A stretch of 64,000 bases of DNA from Magnetovibrio blakemorei (GTDB lineage: Bacteria; Pseudomonadota; Alphaproteobacteria; Rhodospirillales; Magnetovibrionaceae). The position numbers were made by a program, and so were the translations under genes. The notes under the pieces were generated by a model. The model was not told where the DNA came from. It ran no database searches and worked only from the letters and a program-made list of their open reading frames with translations. Where the stretch lies: NCBI RefSeq assembly GCF_001746755.1, contig NZ_MCGG01000078.1:62001-126000 (forward strand), read 5' to 3'. Position 1 is the first letter of the stretch. Each line of letters begins with the position of its first letter. This document shows, piece by piece, positions 56,665 through 64,000 of this stretch.

Positions 56665-56692
56665 GCAATACCAGAGTATTGCATATCGTCAA
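56665..56692 (-). promoter_or_regulatory. Promoter of the metal-uptake operon overlapping a perfect inverted repeat
   Basis: On the minus strand TTGACG (56687-56692) is followed after 16 bases by TATTGC (56665-56670). The 18-bp inverted repeat GCAATAC-CAGA-GTATTGC (56665-56682) covers the -10 box and most of the spacer, the place expected for a repressor or MerR-like site. It is not a Fur-box match. Confidence 0.65.
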
Positions 56693-56858
56693 CTTAAAAT
56701 GACTACATTCACATTTCACACATCCAATATATGACGCGTGAGGACGCGTGCTGCTGAGTCGGCACCCTCCCCTCTGTAATCCAGATGGCTGACTTAGCGC
56801 TCGCACGATTGGTAGGCATATCAACTCCAATGTCATTAATTATATTACCAAATCGCGA

Positions 56859-56881
56859 ATGACCGGGTCTGACCCGGTCAT
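56859..56881. repeat. Inverted repeat upstream of the metal-uptake operon
   Basis: ATGACCGGGTC and GACCCGGTCAT form perfect 11-bp arms around a single T, without a T-run. Probably part of the same intergenic palindrome family that follows it at 56928; a regulatory role is not indicated. Confidence 0.6.
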
Positions 56882-56927
56882 ATCATGTGGGGATATGAAT
56901 TGGGATTTCGGCCCACCTCTCTCCTCC

Positions 56928-57000
56928 GTCCCCCCGGGCGTGAGTCGAGGGTCCACGTTTTTGCACAACCACAATGGGACTGAATTCCTTACCCCAAAAC
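56928..57000. repeat. Palindromic intergenic repeat, copy 2
   Basis: Aligns in the same orientation with 53101-53172: GTC-C5-GG..TGA..CG.GGGTCCAC, then TTTGC.C.ACCA.AATGG, and ACCCCAAAAC. The hairpin part has decayed. The right end runs into the 3' end of natB, supplying its last codons. The two copies flank the tonB-receptor-DUF2946 operon. Confidence 0.75.
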
Positions 57001-58176
57001 AAACATCTTTTCGCGGCGGAACCATTTGGCAGCGAGAGCGAAAATCAGGCCCGCGCTGATCACAGTGGACAAGGTCGCGATCACGACGTGGAGCGGGTCG
57101 AGCGCTTGCCCCGCCACCAGTTGGTTGATCAACAGCATTTGCCCCAGCACCGGAATACCCGCCGTCAAATCGGTCGGATTGAGCGGTGAAAACACCATCA
57201 CCATGCCGGGCAAGGCCGGGATCAACGGCAACAGGCCCAAATAAATCTGCGCTTCTTTCATGGATTTGGTGATCACCGCCAAGGCCATTTGCAGGGCCAC
57301 CGCAAACGCCATCAGCGGTATGGCGATCAAAAACACCTGGGCGAACACCTCCCACCCCGGCGGAGCCGCCAAGCGATCGGATGAGGCCACCGCCATGCCC
57401 ATAAAAACCCGAAAGGCGGCCAAGTTCACGACTGTTGTGACCGCCGTGAACGCCAGCGCCGCCAAGGCTTTCGCCAACAGCAAACCGCCCCGCTCCATGG
57501 GCGCCAACAACAACGGTTCCAACGAGCCGCGTTCGCGCTCGCCCACCGTGGTGTCGATGGCCAAATGCACGCCGCCCAAAAAAATCATAAAGATCACCAG
57601 CGGCGGCATCATGTTGTAGAAAAACACCGCAATGTTGGCGTCTTGGGCGACGTTGGTTTGGGTGATTTTGATGGGCGCACCATAACCTTCGGCTAGGCCC
57701 GCTTTTTTCGCCAATTCATCGGCAATTTTTTCATTGTAGGCATTGATCAACGCGCGCAAACGCGACGTCACACGCAGGTTATCCACCCGGCCCAGGTTGG
57801 TTATAAGTTCAACGGAAAAACGCTCTTGGCCCTTGGCCGACAGCGGCACGATCATCACCACTGGAAGACGGCCTTGACGGACCGCGTCTTCACGTTCCGC
57901 CGGGGTAGCAGGGGCGGTGCGAAAGCGCACGTTTTTGTCTTGCAGATAGGCCGCCAAGGCGGGTGCGTTTTCCAGACCGATGACCGGAATTTCGATGTGC
58001 TGTTGACGAAAATCCCCTTGCAGGGTTTTGCTCGCCAAAAACAGGCCGCCCGCCACCAACAACGGTCCCAGCATGGGATAGATCAGCGCCAACAGCAACG
58101 AACGACGATCACGGCTGTGGTCCCGCACCTCTTTGCCAAACACGATGCCCACGCGGGTGAACCAGGTTGAGGTCAT
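56989..58176 (-). CDS. natB: ABC-2 type permease, NatB-like
   Basis: A 395-residue membrane protein: an N-terminal membrane segment, a periplasmic domain to ~180, then about five C-terminal segments. VGERERGSLEPLLLAPMERGGLLLAKALA is the typical ABC-2/NatB coupling region. With the ATPase, it would export sodium or an organic compound, as proposed for NatAB. Its start overlaps the natA stop (ATGA). Its last codons lie within the palindromic repeat copy 2. Substrate not proven. Confidence 0.88.
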   Translation of the reverse strand: MTSTWFTRVGIVFGKEVRDHSRDRRSLLLALIYPMLGPLLVAGGLFLASKTLQGDFRQQHIEIPVIGLENAPALAAYLQDKNVRFRTAPATPAEREDAVRQGRLPVVMIVPLSAKGQERFSVELITNLGRVDNLRVTSRLRALINAYNEKIADELAKKAGLAEGYGAPIKITQTNVAQDANIAVFFYNMMPPLVIFMIFLGGVHLAIDTTVGERERGSLEPLLLAPMERGGLLLAKALAALAFTAVTTVVNLAAFRVFMGMAVASSDRLAAPPGWEVFAQVFLIAIPLMAFAVALQMALAVITKSMKEAQIYLGLLPLIPALPGMVMVFSPLNPTDLTAGIPVLGQMLLINQLVAGQALDPLHVVIATLSTVISAGLIFALAAKWFRREKMFVLG

Positions 58177-58907
58177 GACCCAGAGGCTCCTGAGCTGTCC
58201 AACACCCGCACAAACACCTCTTCCAAATCATCGGCCCCCGTTTGGGCGCGCAATTCATCAGGCGTGCCGCTGGCCACCGCCCGGCCCGCTTGGACAATCA
58301 CCAAATGATCGCAGAGCAGTGAGACCTCGCTCATGATATGGCTGGAAATCAGAATGCAGTGACCCAAAGCCTTCATATCGGCGATCAAATGGCGCACCGC
58401 GCGGGAACTCATCACATCCAGACCGTTGGTGGGTTCGTCTAAAATCAGATTGCGCGGGCGATGCACCAGGGCCCGGCCCAGCGCCACTTTGAGCTCTTGG
58501 CCCCGCGAAAAGCCCTTGGCCAGACGGTCGGCAAACTCCGTCATGCCCAAACGCTGGATCAAATCATCAATGTCGGCTTCCAGCGCCGCCCCTTCGCCGC
58601 CGTGCAAGCGGCCAAAATAGCGGATGTGTTCGCGCGCGGTCAGACGCGGATACAAACCCCGCACGTCGGGCAACACGCCCAATTGGCGCTGCGCCGCCAT
58701 GCGCTCAGAGGCCGCGTCGATGCCGTCCACCCGGGCGCCGCCCGAATCTGGGGACAGCAATCCATAAACGATGCGAAAGGCGGTGGTCTTGCCCGCCCCG
58801 TTTGGCCCGATCAAGCCCGTCACCCGACCGTCAGCCGCACAAAAGCTCAGATCGTTTAAGGCCTGGACATCGCCGAACCGTTTGCTCAGGTTTTCAATCT
58901 CAATCAT
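58173..58907 (-). CDS. natA: ABC transporter ATP-binding protein, NatA-like
   Basis: A 244-residue ATPase from the ATG at 58907, where homology starts (IEIENLSKRFG). Walker A GPNGAGKTT, signature FSRGQELKVALGRAL and Walker B LILDEPTNGLD are complete. It is the partner of the NatB-like permease and overlaps its start by four bases. A 12-codon upstream extension is open but lacks support. Confidence 0.92.
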   Translation of the reverse strand: MIEIENLSKRFGDVQALNDLSFCAADGRVTGLIGPNGAGKTTAFRIVYGLLSPDSGGARVDGIDAASERMAAQRQLGVLPDVRGLYPRLTAREHIRYFGRLHGGEGAALEADIDDLIQRLGMTEFADRLAKGFSRGQELKVALGRALVHRPRNLILDEPTNGLDVMSSRAVRHLIADMKALGHCILISSHIMSEVSLLCDHLVIVQAGRAVASGTPDELRAQTGADDLEEVFVRVLDSSGASGS

Positions 58908-58949
58908 AAGCCAAAGCTTATGGCATTTTGAGTTTCGATGCACGGATTG

Positions 58950-58976
58950 TGGGAGCGCTTTTTATCGGCGCTCCCA
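58950..58976 (-). terminator. Hairpin after the glutamate dehydrogenase gene
   Basis: A perfect 9-bp stem (TGGGAGCGC/GCGCTCCCA) with a nine-base loop, five bases after the stop codon on the minus strand. It lacks a following T-run, so it may be a weak or Rho-assisted terminator, or protect the mRNA end, before natA. Confidence 0.5.
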
Positions 58977-58981
58977 GCGGA

Positions 58982-61900
58982 TTAAGTGCGTACATCGGTC
59001 AGCGATTTCAGCGCCCGACTGGCCACCGCGATCATTGACAGATCGTTGATGTCACCGGACCACAGTTCTTTCAAAAGCTGTTCGGTGCGATCAATCACCC
59101 CTTGGTATTTGTCGGCCCACATTTTGATCGCTTTGTCGGGATCAGAAATGGTTTTGGCGATGTCGATGACTTGAGCGGTCAAGTTGTACTGATGGGCAAA
59201 CACTTCTTCGATCAGCGCCGCCACCGCCAGTTTCTGCCAATGGCTTTCGCTGTGCAGCGCTTCACAAGCCCCACGCAAGCGACCCAGACGGAACCGGGAG
59301 CCGACCGCAAAATACAGCGCCGCCACGTCACACACCTTCAGGCCGCGCTGTTCGGCCAACATCACAATATCGGTGCCGGGCGCCAAATTGACCAAGCCCG
59401 CAACGCGCCGAGCCAAATCTTTAGGAACGCCTTCTTGTTCGTAAACTTGAGCCCGCACCGTTAAATCTTCCCGGTAATGAGCGGGCAGCGCCGAAGCCAA
59501 GCCTGACGACAATTGTGAAATGCCAGCCTGAAAGCGTTCCACGCTCGCCGCCAACGGAACATCGCCCACGTCATTGCGCAAGAACCACACGGTGGCCCGG
59601 TCCAACAGCCTGTTGATGTCCAGAAACATGCCGATTTGGGCATGGGCGGGAACCGAGGCCCCCAGCGCTTCAATCGGGGTCCACATGTCGCGCACCGCAA
59701 ACACTTCGCGCGCGACGATGAAGGCGCGGGCGATCTCATCGGCCATCATGCCGGTTTTTTCCATCAATTGGGTGACGAACGAGCCCCCCACCCGATTGAT
59801 CATGGAATTGGTCACCCCGGTGGCGACAATTTCCCGGCGCAGCCGATGCTGGCTGATTTCAGCCGCGTATTTGGTTTGCAAGGCGGTCGGAAAATAGCGC
59901 CGCAAATCGTTCACCAAAAATGGATCGTCGGGCAACGTGCTGTCCAAGATTTCATCAAACAGCCAGATTTTCGAATACGACATCAACACCGCGATTTCCG
60001 GACGGGTGAGACCCTTGCCGCCCACGGCGCGTTCGTTCAGGGTTTCGTCGTCGGGCAAAAATTCCACGGTCCGGTTCAGCCGATCGGCCTTTTCCAACAT
60101 CCGCATCAAGCGAATTTGATGATCCACCAATTCAAGACTGCGCGCTTGCAAGATGGAAATGGCTTGGGTTTGGGCAAAGTTATCGCGCAACACCAACGCG
60201 CCCACTTCATTGGTCATACGGGCCAACAAGGCATTGCGGCCTTTTTGCGTGAGCTTCTTTTGGTGCACCAATGCGTCCACCAAGATCTTGATGTTGACCT
60301 CATGGTCCGAACAATCGACCCCCGCCGAATTGTCGATGGCGTCGGTGTTCAAGCGTCCACCCGACAGGGCGTATTCAACCCGTGCGCGTTGGGTAACACC
60401 CAAGTTGGCGCCTTCGCCAATCACCCGAGCGCGCACGTCACGGCCATCGATGCGCACCGCGTCGTTGGAGCGATCACCCGCGTCCACGTTGCTTTCCGAA
60501 CTGGCCTTCACATAGGTGCCGATGCCGCCAAACCACAGCAAATCCACATCCAACTTCAAGATCAGGCGGATCAGATCGTTGGGCGCGATTTTGTCGACGC
60601 TGAGACCAAACATCGCTTTGATTTCTTTGCTCAGCGTAACCGATTTGGCGCGCCGCTCAAAAATACCGCCGCCTTTTGAAATCAGCTTGGCGTTGTAATC
60701 GCTCCACGATGAACGCGGCAAATCAAACAGGCGCTGGCGCTCAGACAAGGTCTTTTTGGCGTCGGGATCGGGATCGATAAAAATGTGCATATGGTTGAAC
60801 GCCGCCACCAAGCGGATGTGCGGGCTCAGCAACATGCCATTGCCGAACACATCGCCCGACATGTCGCCCACGCCGACCACGGTAAAGTCTTGGCTTTGTG
60901 TATCCAGACCCATTTCGCGGCAATGACGCATGACCGATTCCCAGCCCCCACGCGCGGTGATGCCCATTTTTTTGTGGTCGTAACCGACGCTGCCACCGGA
61001 GGCAAACGCATCGCCCAGCCAAAATTCATATTCCGCAGAAACCGAATTTGCGATGTCGGAAAAGGTCGCCGTACCTTTGTCGGCGGCGACCACCAAGTAA
61101 GGATCGTCGGGATCGTGACGCGCCACACGTTTGGGCGGCACGATCTTGCCATGGGCGTCCAGGTTATCGGTCAAATCCAGCAAACCGCGAATGAAGGTTT
61201 TGTAGCATTCAATGCCTTCTGCCAAAATCGCATCGCGGTCACCGTCCAAGGGCGGGTTTTTCACCACAAAGCCACCTTTGGACCCGACCGGAACAATGAC
61301 CGCGTTTTTCACCTGTTGGGCTTTCACCAGACCCAAAACTTCGGTGCGGAAATCTTCCCGGCGATCCGACCAGCGCAAGCCGCCGCGGGCAACGTTGCCA
61401 AAGCGCAAATGAATGCCTTCCACCCGTGAAGCATAAACGAAGATTTCGAACTTTGGCCGGGGCAGCGGCAATTCTTCGATGTCGCGACTGGACATCTTAA
61501 ACGATAGCCAGGTTTTCAATTCGCCGTCGGCGGTGACTTGGAAAAAATTGGTGCGCAAGGTCACATCGACCAAGTTGATGTAGCGGCGCAAAATCCGGTC
61601 TTGGTCGGCGCTGCTGACGTCTTCCAGCATATCGAACAGCTTCACCCTGAGACGCGCGGCTTTGCGATTTGACTTCACCACTTCGTCCGGGTCGTCCAAG
61701 GGTTCAAAGCGGGCCACGAACATATCGATCAGGGCGCGGGTGATCTCGGCATTTTCCACCAAGGTACGGGCCATATAGTCTTCGGAGAAGGTTATACCGG
61801 TTTGGCGCAAATACTTGGTGTAGGCGCGCAACACCGTGACTTCACGCCAATCCAAACCCGCCGACAGAATCAACGCATTGAGCGAGTCGCTTTCCATGTT

Positions 61901-63850
61901 GCCGGACCAGATTTGATCAAAGGCCGCGTGAAACCGCGAACGCACACTTTCGGCGCTGCCCATCAGTTTGCCGCGTGGTTCCAAACCAAAGTCGTGCAAA
62001 ACGATTTTGTAGGTGGCCCCGATCGGCTGGGCGCTGTAGGGAATTTCTTCCATCACCCGAAGGCCTAAGTTTTCCAGCATCGGCAAAATGTCCGACAGGG
62101 CCACCGGACCTCTGGGATTGTAGATTTTAAAGCGCAGTGGCGGACCGGACGGCGCATCCAACTGATACAAATGCAAACCCAAACGGCCAAACACATAGGT
62201 CAGCTCGATGCGTTTGATGTCATCGACCGTTTCTGCTGTGGTGAAGCTGCCTTCATAATTCCTGTTAAAGGCTTCTTGATAGGCCCCCAGCAGACGCATG
62301 CCTTCCATTTCACCGTACTGTTCGATCAACACCCCGCCCAAGCGGTCCGCCCACGAGCGGGTCAAATCGGTGATGTGCGCTTCCAGGGCTTTGATATCGA
62401 ATTTGGGGATCTGCCCCGGTGTCGTTTTGACCACCAGATGCAAACGGGTCAAGGCGTCGTCGCCCAGGTGGGCGTAGTGCGCCGACACTTGGCCAGCAAA
62501 GGCCTCCTGCAAGACGTTTTGAATTTTGTGGCGCAGATCGGTGCTGTAGCGGTCGCGCGGCAGATAAATCAAACAGCTCATAAAGCGTTCAAAATCGTCG
62601 CGGCGAATAAACAACGAAACCTTTTGCCGGTCTTGCAAACGCAAGATGCCCAAAGCCGTTTCCAACAATTGATCGGTGGAGATTTGAAACAACTCATCGC
62701 GGGGAAACGTTTCTAAAATATTCAACATCGTTTTGCCGTTGTGACTGTTTAACGGCAAACCCGCCCGATCAAACGTGCCTTGAATTTTGCGCCGCAACAA
62801 CGGAATGGCGCGCGGGCTTCGGTTGTAGGCTCCCGCCGTAAACAGGCCGACAAAGACCCGAAACCCCACCACCTTACCCTTGGAATCCAATCGTTTGATG
62901 CCAACGGAATCCATTTGAACGGGCCGGTGCACACGCGAGCGCATATCGGTTTTGGTCACCATCAGCAAATCGGGTTTGTTGATGAAGCCGCGCACTTCGG
63001 CGGGCACCTTCGCCATGTCGCGAAATTCCTGAAACACCACCCGCGATGTGTCCGTCAACACCCCCATGCTGGATTTTTTGGCAATGCTGACGGTCGCCTT
63101 GGCACCGACACCGTGAAAAACATATTCGCGGTAACCCAAAAAGGTGAAATTGTCATCGTGCAGCCAACGCAAAAAATCGCGCACTTCACTGACGTCTTCC
63201 AGCGCCATGCTGACGGTCAGGGTTTCCAATTCATTGATCAAATCCGCCAGGGTCGAGCGCATATTGCGCCAATCGCGCACCGCCACGCCCACGTCGGCCA
63301 GCACCGCCTGCACACCGGCTTTGATTTCGTCATGGCGAATGAGGGGTTGCTCGTCAATTTGCAGGTGGACCAAACTTTCCGCCAACACGCCCTTGTCCAC
63401 CCCCAACATGCCGGGCTCCAAGACTTCGCTGAGGGTCCCGGCCGGGGTGCGCCGCATGCGCATGACAGGGTGAACCGAAAGATGCACGCCAAAGCCTAAG
63501 TTGTTCATTTCGGCGGTGATGCTGTCGATCAAAAACGGCATATCGGCGTTGACGATTTCCACCACCGTGTGACTGCTTTGCCAACCATCCGTTTCGACGG
63601 TCGGATTAAAAACATTGACGATAGGCTGGCCTGTTTTATGGCGCATTGCCGCGCCTAAGTGATGCAGAGCCATCCCCGCCAAGGCGATAGGTTCCAAGGC
63701 TTCTAAGTCATCAATGGCCAACTGACTGAAATATTGTCTGACGAAGTTTTCGGTCCGCACGCGATCCGCTTTTTTAACCTGTTTCAACGCCAGCCCGGCG
63801 ACCACGTCGATGGTTTTTTTGCGCCGCATAAACTCTGCATCAAACGACAT
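58982..63850 (-). CDS. gdhB: NAD-specific glutamate dehydrogenase, large (GDH-160/180) type
   Basis: About 1,622 residues from the ATG at 63850, preceded by GGAGGG; an ATG six codons upstream is weaker. ACT-like regulatory regions fill the N-terminal ~650 residues, and the catalytic domain follows with RGGLRWSDRREDFRTEVLGLVKAQQVKNAVIVPVGSKGGFV and the NAD-binding GVGDMSGDVFGNG. It deaminates glutamate to 2-oxoglutarate for amino-acid catabolism. This giant form is common in proteobacteria with amino-acid-based metabolism. It is transcribed alone, ahead of natAB on the same strand. Confidence 0.97.
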   Translation of the reverse strand: MSFDAEFMRRKKTIDVVAGLALKQVKKADRVRTENFVRQYFSQLAIDDLEALEPIALAGMALHHLGAAMRHKTGQPIVNVFNPTVETDGWQSSHTVVEIVNADMPFLIDSITAEMNNLGFGVHLSVHPVMRMRRTPAGTLSEVLEPGMLGVDKGVLAESLVHLQIDEQPLIRHDEIKAGVQAVLADVGVAVRDWRNMRSTLADLINELETLTVSMALEDVSEVRDFLRWLHDDNFTFLGYREYVFHGVGAKATVSIAKKSSMGVLTDTSRVVFQEFRDMAKVPAEVRGFINKPDLLMVTKTDMRSRVHRPVQMDSVGIKRLDSKGKVVGFRVFVGLFTAGAYNRSPRAIPLLRRKIQGTFDRAGLPLNSHNGKTMLNILETFPRDELFQISTDQLLETALGILRLQDRQKVSLFIRRDDFERFMSCLIYLPRDRYSTDLRHKIQNVLQEAFAGQVSAHYAHLGDDALTRLHLVVKTTPGQIPKFDIKALEAHITDLTRSWADRLGGVLIEQYGEMEGMRLLGAYQEAFNRNYEGSFTTAETVDDIKRIELTYVFGRLGLHLYQLDAPSGPPLRFKIYNPRGPVALSDILPMLENLGLRVMEEIPYSAQPIGATYKIVLHDFGLEPRGKLMGSAESVRSRFHAAFDQIWSGNMESDSLNALILSAGLDWREVTVLRAYTKYLRQTGITFSEDYMARTLVENAEITRALIDMFVARFEPLDDPDEVVKSNRKAARLRVKLFDMLEDVSSADQDRILRRYINLVDVTLRTNFFQVTADGELKTWLSFKMSSRDIEELPLPRPKFEIFVYASRVEGIHLRFGNVARGGLRWSDRREDFRTEVLGLVKAQQVKNAVIVPVGSKGGFVVKNPPLDGDRDAILAEGIECYKTFIRGLLDLTDNLDAHGKIVPPKRVARHDPDDPYLVVAADKGTATFSDIANSVSAEYEFWLGDAFASGGSVGYDHKKMGITARGGWESVMRHCREMGLDTQSQDFTVVGVGDMSGDVFGNGMLLSPHIRLVAAFNHMHIFIDPDPDAKKTLSERQRLFDLPRSSWSDYNAKLISKGGGIFERRAKSVTLSKEIKAMFGLSVDKIAPNDLIRLILKLDVDLLWFGGIGTYVKASSESNVDAGDRSNDAVRIDGRDVRARVIGEGANLGVTQRARVEYALSGGRLNTDAIDNSAGVDCSDHEVNIKILVDALVHQKKLTQKGRNALLARMTNEVGALVLRDNFAQTQAISILQARSLELVDHQIRLMRMLEKADRLNRTVEFLPDDETLNERAVGGKGLTRPEIAVLMSYSKIWLFDEILDSTLPDDPFLVNDLRRYFPTALQTKYAAEISQHRLRREIVATGVTNSMINRVGGSFVTQLMEKTGMMADEIARAFIVAREVFAVRDMWTPIEALGASVPAHAQIGMFLDINRLLDRATVWFLRNDVGDVPLAASVERFQAGISQLSSGLASALPAHYREDLTVRAQVYEQEGVPKDLARRVAGLVNLAPGTDIVMLAEQRGLKVCDVAALYFAVGSRFRLGRLRGACEALHSESHWQKLAVAALIEEVFAHQYNLTAQVIDIAKTISDPDKAIKMWADKYQGVIDRTEQLLKELWSGDINDLSMIAVASRALKSLTDVRT

Positions 63851-64000
63851 GCGAAGACCCTCCCGCATTCAACTTATTTAGCCCCACTTCAAAAATGAGG
63901 CCTTTCTGGGCCAATTACAAACCAATTGTGCAATATCGTTCTTTTTTACCAGTGTGTTAATCCGAATAGACTGTGTCACTTATTGACCTCGGCGAATGCC

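Noticed and set aside
56859-56881. Terminator for an upstream gene
   Set aside because: No T-run follows on either strand and no gene ends there; it is better treated as a member of the palindromic repeat family.
59636-60679. 347-residue open frame antisense to the glutamate dehydrogenase gene
   Set aside because: Overlaps a gene with clear catalytic motifs; other long frames opposite this gene have the same His/Gln-rich character.

Overview
The window reads as chromosomal DNA of an alphaproteobacterium, probably a Rhodospirillales-type marine or aquatic organism. This is inferred from gene content and order: a very large NAD-glutamate dehydrogenase of about 1,620 residues, the hemC-hemD-Mic60-like-hemY block divergent from tsaD-gpsA-YciI-EVE, a DUF1674 (SdhAF4) gene beside rsmB, and rsmB/heparinase/purH proximity. 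No rRNA operon, CRISPR array or insertion sequence was seen.

Layout. 1-4.2 kb: end of rlmN; a TetR regulator whose probable operator pair flanks the promoter of a carboxymuconolactone-decarboxylase-like gene; a DsbA-family protein; argG. 4.3-9 kb: an AAA/DUF4143-type ATPase, a Bax-type glucosaminidase, a low-molecular-weight tyrosine phosphatase, a fructosamine-kinase-like protein and a HAD hydrolase. 9-15.7 kb: aldo/keto reductase, the tesA / ybbA-ybbP divergent block, a Bax-inhibitor-1 protein and a J-domain protein. After a 1.1 kb gene-free stretch come rarD, a single Flp pilin translationally coupled to a formyltransferase-like gene, an MscS-type channel with a CorA/ZntB transporter, an MFS permease, a diguanylate cyclase, a three-PAS histidine kinase, a LysE exporter and a TRIC/UPF0126 channel.

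28.9-34.7 kb is an AT-rich integrated islet in the 3' end of a tRNA-Thr(CGT) gene. It carries a tyrosine integrase, a C5-cytosine methyltransferase convergent with a NotI-family restriction endonuclease, and three small genes of unknown function. A displaced 55-bp tRNA fragment marks the far end. Each end carries its own tRNA terminator of the same two-hairpin design.

34.8-45.2 kb: haem synthesis (hemY with a rubredoxin-like tail, a frameshifted Mic60-like gene, hemD, hemC), then tsaD, gpsA, YciI, EVE, a Rieske protein, acs and DUF1674. 45.4-53.1 kb: rsmB, heparinase-like lyase, GT2 glycosyltransferase, a WbpM/PglF-type sugar dehydratase and purH. 53.1-57.0 kb: a probable metal (copper?) uptake operon (DUF2946-like protein, TonB-dependent receptor, TonB) flanked by two direct copies of a roughly 70-bp palindromic repeat and preceded by a promoter overlapping a perfect inverted repeat. 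57.0-63.9 kb: a NatAB-type ABC exporter and the large glutamate dehydrogenase.

The strongest candidates for further study are the NotI-type restriction islet with its three unknown genes, the repeat-flanked metal-uptake operon, the pilin-formyltransferase coupling, and the Mic60-like frameshift.
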